Source: Cyanobacteria bacterium RI_101 (GTDB lineage Bacteria; Cyanobacteriota; Cyanobacteriia; Cyanobacteriales; Microcystaceae). Taken from it: a stretch of DNA of 64,000 nucleotides. The notes under the pieces are model-generated. The model saw only the letters and a program-made list of their open reading frames with translations. It did no database searches and was not told the DNA's origin. Where the stretch lies: NCBI GenBank assembly GCA_016471375.1, contig WGLZ01000015.1, positions 62,001 through 126,000 of the forward strand, read 5' to 3'. How positions within the stretch are numbered: position 1 is the stretch's first letter; every line of letters starts with the position of its first letter. Positions 50,033-58,661 of this stretch are shown here, piece by piece. The position numbers and the translations under genes were made by a program.

Positions 50033-50719
50033 ATGAGTCTTTCCGAAGAGCCAGATTCGATCAATCGCCAGAATCAAGAATTGCTGGCGGAAATTGAGCG
50101 ACTCAAAGCGGAGAAAATTGAGCTTCAATTTCAATATTTACAAGACTATCAGGAGAAACTAGAAAATGAAATAGAATCGCAACGTAAACGGTTAGAGAAA
50201 TTAGAAGCAGACAACGCCCGTTTAAATGAGCGTAATCATTTATTGAGTATTAAATTAAGTCAAGATGAGCAGTTTTTTAAGCTTTTTGATAACTTATTGA
50301 AAACCATGAGCCAATCCAGCGATTCCAGCCAAAAGATTAACGTCGGCGGAGACTTTACCATCACTGCGAACCAGTCTGTCGTCAACCTGCGGGATAGTGT
50401 CGGCGCCGTCAATAAGGCCATTGAACAAATTCCCGGCGCTGATAGTCAAGAGCGGGAAAAGCTAAAAGAACTCCTGCAAGAACTGACGACCGCTATTGAA
50501 ATGGAAGTCAGTCTAGACGATGAAGAAAAAGCCGAAGCCGTCAATCAAGTCAAAAAAATCGCTCAAGCCGCTCAAAAACCCGAGGATCAAGGACTCAACG
50601 CCAAGGCCAAACGGGCGGTGAGCGTCTTAGAAACCCTAGCTAAGGGTGTGGAACCCGCCGGAAAACTCGCTCAAACCTGCGCTAAAGCTCTACCTTGGAT
50701 CATCGGTTTGTTCCCCTAA
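50033..50719 (+). CDS. coiled-coil protein with INVGGDFTI segment and hydrophobic C-terminus, unknown function
   Basis: long N-terminal coiled coil then KINVGGDFTITANQSVVNLRDS and ALPWIIGLFP tail. Confidence 0.65.
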   Translation: MSLSEEPDSINRQNQELLAEIERLKAEKIELQFQYLQDYQEKLENEIESQRKRLEKLEADNARLNERNHLLSIKLSQDEQFFKLFDNLLKTMSQSSDSSQKINVGGDFTITANQSVVNLRDSVGAVNKAIEQIPGADSQEREKLKELLQELTTAIEMEVSLDDEEKAEAVNQVKKIAQAAQKPEDQGLNAKAKRAVSVLETLAKGVEPAGKLAQTCAKALPWIIGLFP

Positions 50720-50830
50720 CTCTCCCAAGGGGTTTTTAGAATAGTCCCTCGCTTTTTTCGCAAGTCCCCAGACAGCCGACCCTCTGGGGCGACGGGTTCG
50801 GCAGACTTAGCCCTATTTTTCAAGACGGTT

Positions 50831-51310
50831 TTAAAAAATCTGCCCGAGGGAATTAGCCCGAGCCATCAGCGCCGCGAAGAGGGGCAGGAGGGTAAAGCCC
50901 GCCAACTCAAATTTAACCAGGGTGGATAGACGTTGGATTTTACTAGCCTCCACCGTAGGGGCCTGGTCTTTTTGGAAATCCTTAAACCAAAAAATAAAGG
51001 TGAAGGTGGGATAGAGGGAGAGCAGGCCGACAATGACAAAAAGACCGACTTTGATATGGAAAAAAGGATTGTGGAGATAGTAGTCCGTCCCTTTGCCAAA
51101 GTAGATCACCCGCAGAACGCCGGTGACCAAAACCAAGGTGGCGGCGATACCGTAGGCGATATCGGCGAAGGCCACCCGCTTGGCGCTTTTGAGGGAAATA
51201 TCCGGCGCTAGGTGAAAATACTCCACGCCGAGGGCCAGGTAACTGACCATAAAACTGAGGTAATGCAGGTAGGCCGTGACGGCGCTCCAGAGTTGGGGGG
51301 TGGGTTCCAT
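50831..51310 (-). CDS. DUF2214 family membrane protein
   Basis: YLHYLSFMVSYLALGVEYFHL...ADIAYGIAATLVLVTGVLRVIYFGKGTDYYLHNPFFHIKVGLF. Confidence 0.85.
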   Translation of the reverse strand: MEPTPQLWSAVTAYLHYLSFMVSYLALGVEYFHLAPDISLKSAKRVAFADIAYGIAATLVLVTGVLRVIYFGKGTDYYLHNPFFHIKVGLFVIVGLLSLYPTFTFIFWFKDFQKDQAPTVEASKIQRLSTLVKFELAGFTLLPLFAALMARANSLGQIF

Positions 51311-51330
51311 GGGGATTAATCCGGGTTAAA

Positions 51331-51912
51331 TTACTGCTCGACGAGTTCGCTGTTAAATTCGTTAAAGGCTCGGGGCTTCAGCTCTACGGATTGCTCCCGG
51401 GGCAGAAGGTCGAAGACCTTTCGCAGAACGTCGTCCGCGGCTTCAAATTTGACTACGCCCTGGGCGTTAAAAACTTGTTTTCCCTGGGCGTCGAGGATCA
51501 CCGTTTGGGGCACAATGCCCTTGTAGTAGTAGCCGGGGTCGGTTTTGGCGTATTTCCTTTGGGGAACAATACTATCGGCGCTGATGGGAATAATGCTGGC
51601 GGCGCGACCGTAAAATTCCTGCATCCGGGAAACGATAAAGGCATACTCTTTGCAGTCCCGGCTGTCGTCTAGGTAATAGACCAAAATCACCGGCAAGCGC
51701 CGTTCAAAGGACTCCGCTAGGGTCAAACGGGGCGGCACGAGGGAGCCGTTACCGGCGTAAACAACAAAAATATTGCCGTCGAGGCGGTCGTCGTCTACGC
51801 CTGCCCAAGCCGAGGGAACGAAAAGGCTCCATCCCAAGCAAAGGAGTAAACAAAGAGTAATGAATCCGGTTAACCAAGATGAGCGCCGGGGCGGCGTCGG
51901 GGGCAAGGACAT
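51331..51912 (-). CDS. thylakoid membrane photosystem I accumulation factor-like (thioredoxin-like)
   Basis: DGNIFVVYAGNGSLVPPRLTLAESFERRLPVILVYYLDDSRDCKEYAFIVSRMQEFYGRAASIIPISADS. Confidence 0.85.
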   Translation of the reverse strand: MSLPPTPPRRSSWLTGFITLCLLLCLGWSLFVPSAWAGVDDDRLDGNIFVVYAGNGSLVPPRLTLAESFERRLPVILVYYLDDSRDCKEYAFIVSRMQEFYGRAASIIPISADSIVPQRKYAKTDPGYYYKGIVPQTVILDAQGKQVFNAQGVVKFEAADDVLRKVFDLLPREQSVELKPRAFNEFNSELVEQ

Positions 51913-51988
51913 GGAGAAGGAAAAAAGACGGGGTTAAAATTAAGGGCGGGCAAAGCCTCAGTTATTTTGACATATAAAACCCCTTGCC

Positions 51989-52420
51989 GTGACTTCCCAG
52001 CGCCGAGCCTCTCCCGAAAACCATTACAACACCCTGGGACTTGCCCCCGGAGTCTCGGAAATCCAGATTCGCCGGGCCTATCGGGAACTAAGTAAACGCT
52101 ATCACCCAGACACGACCCAGTTGGCGCCGGAGTCCGCCACCGTTCGCTTTCAGGAAATTAACGAAGCCTACAGGATTCTCAGCAACCCCGAGCGCCGGGC
52201 GCTCTACGATCTGCAAATCGGCTATTCTCGCTGGAACGTGGTTCAGGCTCCCCCTGACGAGAAACCGCAAGACCGCACCGGCGCTCGTTTGGCTTACCTT
52301 GATCCGACGGATCGTCCCCTGTCCGCCGGGGAAATTTTCGCGCTCTTGTTGTTGGGCCTAACCTTACTAGGCTCTTTGGCGCTGGCCTTGCTAGTGGCTT
52401 GGTTGCGGGGGGAGGGGTGA
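51989..52420 (+). CDS. DnaJ (J-domain) membrane protein
   Basis: NHYNTLGLAPGVSEIQIRRAYRELSKRYHPDT (HPD) and C-terminal TM; GTG start. Confidence 0.88.
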   Translation: MTSQRRASPENHYNTLGLAPGVSEIQIRRAYRELSKRYHPDTTQLAPESATVRFQEINEAYRILSNPERRALYDLQIGYSRWNVVQAPPDEKPQDRTGARLAYLDPTDRPLSAGEIFALLLLGLTLLGSLALALLVAWLRGEG

Positions 52421-52472
52421 GCCGAGCGTCCTATAATAAGCTCTGAATTTGCGTTGGCAGTGAGGAACCGGC

Positions 52473-54068
52473 ATGACAGAGGCGCCGAAAAAGGGCCGTT
52501 CCCTAGCGGGGATCGCGGGCATCGTGGCCCTGGCGACGTTAATCAGCAAGGTCTTTGGCTTAATCCGGGAGCAGGTCATCGCCGCGGCCTTTGGCGTGGG
52601 AACGGTGGTGACGGCCTACGCCTACGCCTACGTGATTCCGGGCTTTTTGTTTATCCTCTTGGGGGGCATTAACGGCCCCTTCCACAGCGCCTTGGTGAGC
52701 GTGCTCTCTAAACGCCGGCAGGAGGAGGCGGCGCCCCTGGTGGAAACGGTGACGACCTTAGTGGGGGCGATTTTATTGGGGGTGACCCTGATTTTATTCC
52801 TCGGCGCCGGGCTGTTCATCGACCTCCTAGCGCCGGGCCTCGATCCCCAAGCGAGAAGCGTGGCGGTGCAACAGTTGCAGATTATGGCGCCCATGGCCCT
52901 GCTGGCGGGGTTGATCGGCATTGGCTTTGGCACCTTAAACGCGGCGGATCAGTATTGGTTACCCAGCATCAGCCCCCTCCTCTCCAGCGTTACGGTGATT
53001 CTGGGTCTCGGCGGCGCCGTTTTGATTCTTGGGCAAGCCATTAACACGCCCCAGTACGCCCTTTTAGCTTCCCTGCTTTTAGCGGGGGGCACCACCGCCG
53101 GGGCGGTTCTGCAATGGGGCGCCCAGATTATTCCCCAGGCGAAAGCGGGGATGGGACGCCTGCGCCTGCGGTTTAATTGGCGCCAACCGGGGGTGGACGA
53201 GGTCATGCGGGTGATGATCCCGGCCACCCTCTCCTCCGGGATGCTCTACATCAACTTCGCCACTAATCTTTTTTTCGCCTCCTTCATTCCCAACGCCGCC
53301 GCGGCCATGCGTTACGGCAATTTTGTGGCGCTGACGCCCCTAGGCATTATCTCCAACATGATCCTGGTGCCTTTTTTGCCGGTCTTTTCTCGTCTCAGCG
53401 ATCCCCAGGATTGGCCGGAACTGAAGGAGCGGATTCGTCAGGGCTTAATGCTCAGCGCCTTAACCATGCTTCCCCTCAGCGCCGTCTTGATGGGTCTGGC
53501 CTCCCCCATCGTGCAGGTGATTTATCAACGGGGCGCCTTTGACGCCCAGGCGGCCAAGGAAGTGGCGCCGGTTCTGGCGGCCTACGGTCTGGGGATGTTT
53601 TTCTATTTAGGGCGGGACGTGCTGGTGCGGGTCTTCTATGCCCTGGGGGACGGTCAGAGTCCCTTTCGGGTCAGCGCCGTCAATATTTTCATCAACGGAA
53701 CCCTAGATTTTTTACTCTACAAACCCTTTGGCACCATCGGTATTGTCCTCGCCACCGTAGGAGTCAATTTATTCTCCATGATTATTTTCCTCATCCTCCT
53801 CCGGCGCCGGTTGGGCGGTTTACCCCTAGGAATTTGGACTCTAGACGCGGTTAAATTATCCCTCCTCGCCCTGCTCGCGGGTTTATTGGGCTGGCAGGGC
53901 AGTTTACTCTGGGAGCGGAGTCTGGGAAGCGGCAATTTGCTCTTGCAACTGACGGAACTGGCCCTCTTTTCCGGGGTCATTATTCTCCTCTTCGGCGCCG
54001 GCGCCTGGGCGCTGAAAATTCCCGAAGTCCATCTCCTCAGTCGGCGCTTGTTAGGGCGTTTTCGCTGA
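52473..54068 (+). CDS. murJ: lipid II flippase MurJ
   Basis: LISKVFGLIREQVIAAAFGVGTVVTAYAYAYVIPGFL, multi-TM MVF family. Confidence 0.94.
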   Translation: MTEAPKKGRSLAGIAGIVALATLISKVFGLIREQVIAAAFGVGTVVTAYAYAYVIPGFLFILLGGINGPFHSALVSVLSKRRQEEAAPLVETVTTLVGAILLGVTLILFLGAGLFIDLLAPGLDPQARSVAVQQLQIMAPMALLAGLIGIGFGTLNAADQYWLPSISPLLSSVTVILGLGGAVLILGQAINTPQYALLASLLLAGGTTAGAVLQWGAQIIPQAKAGMGRLRLRFNWRQPGVDEVMRVMIPATLSSGMLYINFATNLFFASFIPNAAAAMRYGNFVALTPLGIISNMILVPFLPVFSRLSDPQDWPELKERIRQGLMLSALTMLPLSAVLMGLASPIVQVIYQRGAFDAQAAKEVAPVLAAYGLGMFFYLGRDVLVRVFYALGDGQSPFRVSAVNIFINGTLDFLLYKPFGTIGIVLATVGVNLFSMIIFLILLRRRLGGLPLGIWTLDAVKLSLLALLAGLLGWQGSLLWERSLGSGNLLLQLTELALFSGVIILLFGAGAWALKIPEVHLLSRRLLGRFR

Positions 54069-54095
54069 AGGGAAAGTTTAAGCTAAACTAGTTCT

Positions 54096-55271
54096 ATGAG
54101 CAGTGGCATTTTGGAAAGTTTCACAATTCAACAATTCAGAGGGGTTCGAGATCTAGCGCTAAGAGATCTTGGGCACATCAATCTGCTTGTTGGCATAAAT
54201 AACTCAGGCAAGACAAGTGTACTAGAAGCTTTATCTGTTTACTGCCATCCACTGGACATCAAGGCCTGGCTCAATACTGCAAGGCAACGGGAGGAAGGAT
54301 ATAGAAGCTCTCGCACTCCATCTCTTGATGCTCTTCAATGGTTGTTTGCACATGATTTTACACCCAAAACAGAAAGCATTGGTACTGGCACAATATCTCT
54401 CGCCGCCAGTGGAGCATTTGATGTTCAGCAAATGAAAGCGACTTATGAAAAAATAGAAGGCATATTTGTCTCTGAAAAGCGGAGTAGGTCGGTTGCCGGA
54501 GAAGATCAGTTTGATGAATCCGAGGAGGAGCAAGTAGATGACAGTGACGATCCTCCTGAGGAGAGGAAGGGGCTTGACCTTAAAATTGAATTATACACAA
54601 GACAAATGAGCTTTTTTGAGGACAAAAAGCCCAGTTTAATCCAAAGCCACCAGCTTTGGGAACATGAGTTTCTTAAAACATCTGGCAAAAGAGAACCCAG
54701 TTTACCAACTTCAATGGTTACGCCTGTGTCTCATCGTTCAGATATTGGACAATTTCGGCTACTATCAGAAGCCCAGTTTCATAACTTTAAAGCTGATGTT
54801 TTAGAACTCTTACGTCAGATGGATCACAATATTTCTGACATAGAAATTCTTTTGCCTTCAGGCTCTATCTCTTCTCGATTCAATATCTATATTCAACATG
54901 AAGTCTTAGGACTTGCCCCAATCAGTACTTTTGGAGACGGTGTTCGTCGCCTACTTCATATCGCTCTTAAGCTTGCTAGTGTGAGAGGGGGAATTTTTTT
55001 GATAGATGAGCTTGAATCCACAGTTCATACTGAAGCATTGCAAAGTTCCTTCAGTTGGCTTGTTAAATGGTGCCAAAAAATGAATGTGCAACTCTTTGCC
55101 ACAACACATAGTCTGGAGGCTGTTGACGCTTTGCTGGAAGTGACCGAGTTTGAATCACATTTAGTTCTCTATCGTCTTGAGCCAGAAAAGACGCAAACAC
55201 GAGTAGTGAGGCATGACTGGGATAGACTGAAAAGATTGCGCGAACAATCAGGACAGGAGATTCGTTGGTGA
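54096..55271 (+). CDS. OLD/AAA_15/21-type ATPase (putative defence ATPase)
   Basis: INLLVGINNSGKTSVLEAL Walker A, GGIFLIDELESTVHTEAL Walker B, LFATTHSLEAVDALL; AT-rich vs neighbours. Confidence 0.88.
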   Translation: MSSGILESFTIQQFRGVRDLALRDLGHINLLVGINNSGKTSVLEALSVYCHPLDIKAWLNTARQREEGYRSSRTPSLDALQWLFAHDFTPKTESIGTGTISLAASGAFDVQQMKATYEKIEGIFVSEKRSRSVAGEDQFDESEEEQVDDSDDPPEERKGLDLKIELYTRQMSFFEDKKPSLIQSHQLWEHEFLKTSGKREPSLPTSMVTPVSHRSDIGQFRLLSEAQFHNFKADVLELLRQMDHNISDIEILLPSGSISSRFNIYIQHEVLGLAPISTFGDGVRRLLHIALKLASVRGGIFLIDELESTVHTEALQSSFSWLVKWCQKMNVQLFATTHSLEAVDALLEVTEFESHLVLYRLEPEKTQTRVVRHDWDRLKRLREQSGQEIRW

Positions 55272-56062
55272 ATCGTAAACTAGCGTTAATCGGCGTCGAA
55301 GGAAACCATGACCAAGCCTTCTTGTCAAAAGTCTTTCGTGAATTATTCGGTTTTTCTAAGTGTGAAGATCAAAAAAATTTAGATGATCTATGGCGTAAAT
55401 TTATTCCTGTATACCCTCCTAAAACAGGGAAACTTTATTTAAGGCTTGACATGCCATCAATTCTGTATAATGACACTTTATCCGTAGCGATATATGCCGG
55501 TGAAGGTAGTAATTTAGTGAACAACTTGAAAGATAAGCTAGCGGATATTAATTTAGAACGCTTGTCAGCTTTTGGAATTGTAGCTGACGCTGATAAACAA
55601 AACCCTGCTGAAGTTGCGAAGAAATATCATAACGAATTGAAGGAATATTTTCCTGATTTCCCGTTTGAAATTGGCGAAACCGGCGCCGTAACAGAAAGTA
55701 TACCAAGGCTGGGAATTTATATATTGCCAAACAATTGTGATGAAGGCGTGCTGGAAACATTGCTCTGTGAATGTGGAGAAGTCGCTTACCCTGTATATAT
55801 GGAAAGAGCTAAATCTTATATTTCTCAATTTTCTGATGAAGAAGTTAAGAAAATTGGATGGAAGCGTTTTGACAAAGAAAAATCAATGATTGCAACAATT
55901 GTAAGCATTCTTAAACCGGGAAAGACAAATACAGTAAGCATTGCAGATAATGATTGGATTAGCTCTGAAACTGAGCAACAGATTTCGAGTTTGCAAAATC
56001 TGACAATTTTTTTGAGAAAATTATTATCGATCGAAGCCCTTAGCCCTGAAAACAGTGATTAG
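55268..56062 (+). CDS. DUF3226-like (TOPRIM-type) protein partnered with the ATPase
   Basis: GTGA overlap with ATPase stop; LIGVEGNHDQAFL, GIVADADK and GIYILPNNCDEGVLETLL motifs. Confidence 0.75.
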   Translation: MNRKLALIGVEGNHDQAFLSKVFRELFGFSKCEDQKNLDDLWRKFIPVYPPKTGKLYLRLDMPSILYNDTLSVAIYAGEGSNLVNNLKDKLADINLERLSAFGIVADADKQNPAEVAKKYHNELKEYFPDFPFEIGETGAVTESIPRLGIYILPNNCDEGVLETLLCECGEVAYPVYMERAKSYISQFSDEEVKKIGWKRFDKEKSMIATIVSILKPGKTNTVSIADNDWISSETEQQISSLQNLTIFLRKLLSIEALSPENSD

Positions 56063-56172
56063 ACAGGACTCACATTCATTAGTAATCACTCCACCCCCTC
56101 TAGGCAATTTACTCAATCTTTGGACAGAATCATTGCCCTTGCGCCTGGTTCTTATAGCAGTTATAGGCGCCG

Positions 56173-56823
56173 TCAACCCGCGCCGGCGTTTTCAGTGGAG
56201 ATATAACTGTTGAGATAATGTAAGGTCAATCGTTTGGTTTCCGCCGTTAGACGCTGCCGAAAAGATTGCGGTTGCCCGAGGGATAACCAGAGTAGAGTTC
56301 CAATGGTTTTGACGAGCACAAAGGCGATGGCGTCGTAATCCTCCGGCGCTAACCCGGGAAGTTGTCTGGGCAGAGACGCCGCTAAGTCCCGAATTAAATG
56401 GGCGTCGACGGTTTCCTCGATGGCCTCCAATTCTCGCACCGTTCCTTGAGCCTCCATAAAAACGGCGCGGTAGCTGGGATGGTCGCTAAAGAATCGATCC
56501 GTGTTGTCGATTAACTGATTCGCGTAATCCGCTAAAGAGAGCGCGGCGGCGCTCTCGCCCACGGCGGTCAACTCTTGGCGCAGGGTTTCTGTGTAACGGA
56601 GCGCCAGCGCCAGCAAGATTGCGGCTTTGTCGGGAAAAAACTGATACAAAGAGCCAATGGGAACTGCGGCCCGAGCGGCGATGGCGTTGGTGGTGGTTCC
56701 CGCATAACCCTGACTGGCGAATAACGCTTCCGCGGCGTCGAGAATGCGATTAACCCGCTCCCGACTTCGGGCCTGCGCGGGTTGGCGGCGCATTCCGGCT
56801 AGGGTTCCAGGGCTTTCAGGCAT
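56173..56823 (-). CDS. TetR/AcrR family transcriptional regulator
   Basis: RVNRILDAAEALFASQGYAGTTTNAIAARAAVPIGSLYQFFPDKAAIL HTH; ORF opens at 56847. Confidence 0.92.
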   Translation of the reverse strand: MPESPGTLAGMRRQPAQARSRERVNRILDAAEALFASQGYAGTTTNAIAARAAVPIGSLYQFFPDKAAILLALALRYTETLRQELTAVGESAAALSLADYANQLIDNTDRFFSDHPSYRAVFMEAQGTVRELEAIEETVDAHLIRDLAASLPRQLPGLAPEDYDAIAFVLVKTIGTLLWLSLGQPQSFRQRLTAETKRLTLHYLNSYISTENAGAG

Positions 56824-56875
56824 AGACGTTCTCCTAAGCTTACCCAAATTAACGAGGCTTCGTCCCCATTATGAC

Positions 56876-56923
56876 TTGACATAATGTGAGTTATGCTCAT
56901 ATTATAAAAAGCGAGCAAAGCTC
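56876..56923 (+). promoter_or_regulatory. putative promoter with TetR operators
   Basis: TTGACA (56876-56881), 18-nt spacer with TGAG-ttatg-CTCA, TATTAT (56900-56905), then GAGC-aaa-GCTC (56913-56923). Confidence 0.65.
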
Positions 56924-56958
56924 ATTTTTTTGATTTCACTCATTGCCGGGGGTAAACG

Positions 56959-57147
56959 ATGACGCCTCAACAACCGCTCGCGCCGTCCCGCCGGGATCTG
57001 CCTTGGCTGACTTTGGCCGGCGCTCTCATCCATTTACTGTTCGCGTCGGGGAAAGAACGGATTGAACAACGGATTCGTTATTTCCGCGCCGTCGCCCAGA
57101 TTGATTTTGTCGGCGCCTACGGGTTCCTCAACGATTTGCTCTGGTAG
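56959..57147 (+). CDS. 62-aa hypothetical protein
   Basis: ORF directly downstream of the putative promoter. Confidence 0.5.
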   Translation: MTPQQPLAPSRRDLPWLTLAGALIHLLFASGKERIEQRIRYFRAVAQIDFVGAYGFLNDLLW

Positions 57148-57214
57148 CCGTCTCCTTGCGGCGCTGATTGCGCCAATTTACCCCTATTGATTTTTTATTT
57201 CGGAGTCATTGCCC

Positions 57215-57940
57215 ATGGAAACGCTCAATTCCGCCCGGTTCAACGCATCGATGAACAATCCCAGGGAACAACAGACCCCTAATCTCCTGAGCCGGGGGTT
57301 GAAGTCCGCCGCGGCTAAGGTTCTGCTGGTTAAGTCCTTCGTCGCCATGTTGTTAGGGGACAATAGCCTGAAGACCGTCGGCGAACTGACCTACGGATTA
57401 CTGGGAACTCGGGCTTACGATTTAGCGGCTCGTCATCTCCGTCAAGATCCGGCTTGCGCCGCCTTGATCCGCGACCGCTATATTCCCCCGGCCCACGATT
57501 TAGACGCTTTACTGACCTTGCCTCCCGATTCCCTCGGCGCCGTCTACGCGACCCAGCTTAAAACCCTGGGATTCGATCCCAACCTCCACGCGGGGATGAC
57601 CGCCCAATCCGACGCCGAATACGTGGAGCTACGGCTGAGCCAGACCCACGATCTGTGGCATATTTTGACGGGCTTTGACACGTCCTTTATCGGCGAGATT
57701 GGGCTACAGGCGTTTCATTTACCCCAGTTTCCCTACCCCCTGGCGACTCTATTAATCGCCAATAGTTTGATTACCGCCACCCTCAAGGAGCCGGAATTAT
57801 TGCCCCAGTTGTTGGCCGCCGTCGCTCAGGGTTTCCAAATGGGTAAAACCGCCAGGCCCCTCTTTGCTCAAAAATGGGAAGAGGGATGGGAAAAACCCCT
57901 CAGCCAATGGCGAGCGGAGTTGCGGATTGAACCGATTTAA
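57215..57940 (+). CDS. COQ4-family protein
   Basis: HDLWH-(11 aa)-E metal site: HDLWHILTGFDTSFIGE. Confidence 0.85.
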   Translation: METLNSARFNASMNNPREQQTPNLLSRGLKSAAAKVLLVKSFVAMLLGDNSLKTVGELTYGLLGTRAYDLAARHLRQDPACAALIRDRYIPPAHDLDALLTLPPDSLGAVYATQLKTLGFDPNLHAGMTAQSDAEYVELRLSQTHDLWHILTGFDTSFIGEIGLQAFHLPQFPYPLATLLIANSLITATLKEPELLPQLLAAVAQGFQMGKTARPLFAQKWEEGWEKPLSQWRAELRIEPI

Positions 57941-57971
57941 AGGATTTGATTCGAGCGCCGAGCGTAGGGAT

Positions 57972-57993
57972 ACCCTGAGCATAGCCGAAGGGT
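57972..57993. repeat. small dispersed hairpin (GAGC-CGA loop family)
   Basis: ACCCT-gagcatagccga-AGGGT. Confidence 0.65.
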
Positions 57994-58144
57994 CAAAGCC
58001 CGTCTCTCACGAATCCGCAAGCCGCTATATTCGCCCAACCTGATCAGCCGAAACCGTCTTGCCTCCGGCGCCGGAGGCGAGGCTTCAGCCGCCGTCAGCG
58101 GTTCCCGCGGATATTTGGTGAAGACTTGTTTAAGGAGCTAACCC

Positions 58145-58633
58145 ATGAACGCCGAAGTGGTTGTTGAAACCATCCAACTGGTCATTGCGCCAACCGTGAT
58201 GATTTCATCCTGCACCCTAATTCAAAACGCGATTTTAGGGCGTTATTCCGCCATTAGCGATCGTCTGCGTTTTTTGGTGAGAGAGCGCCTCGATTTACTA
58301 GAAAAATACAATATTTCTGAACCAGTTTATGCCGAGGCTCTCCAGATCATTGATCGACAGCTAGTCATGCTTTCTCGACGGTATTTATTAATTCAAAATG
58401 TTGTTCTGCTTTTATATAGCGCGATTGCGTTTTTTCTATTAACTATGTTCGCAATCGCTTTAGCTAAAGAATTACGGGCCGCGGCATTCTCTTACATGGC
58501 CTTTGTCCTATTTTTAGCTGGAACTGGCGCCCTTGTGATTGGCGTTTTTTGGGCGGCGGCGGAAGTGCGAATCTCCCATCAAGCCGTGCGCTCGGAGGTG
58601 CGCTGGGCTATATCCCTAACCAATGAAAAATAA
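58145..58633 (+). CDS. DUF2721 family membrane protein
   Basis: LVIAPTVMISSCTLIQNAILGRYSAISDRLR..LSRRYLLIQNVVLLLYSAIAFFLLTM. Confidence 0.85.
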   Translation: MNAEVVVETIQLVIAPTVMISSCTLIQNAILGRYSAISDRLRFLVRERLDLLEKYNISEPVYAEALQIIDRQLVMLSRRYLLIQNVVLLLYSAIAFFLLTMFAIALAKELRAAAFSYMAFVLFLAGTGALVIGVFWAAAEVRISHQAVRSEVRWAISLTNEK

Positions 58634-58661
58634 AAATACTGTAACTCTTGCTTAAACAACC

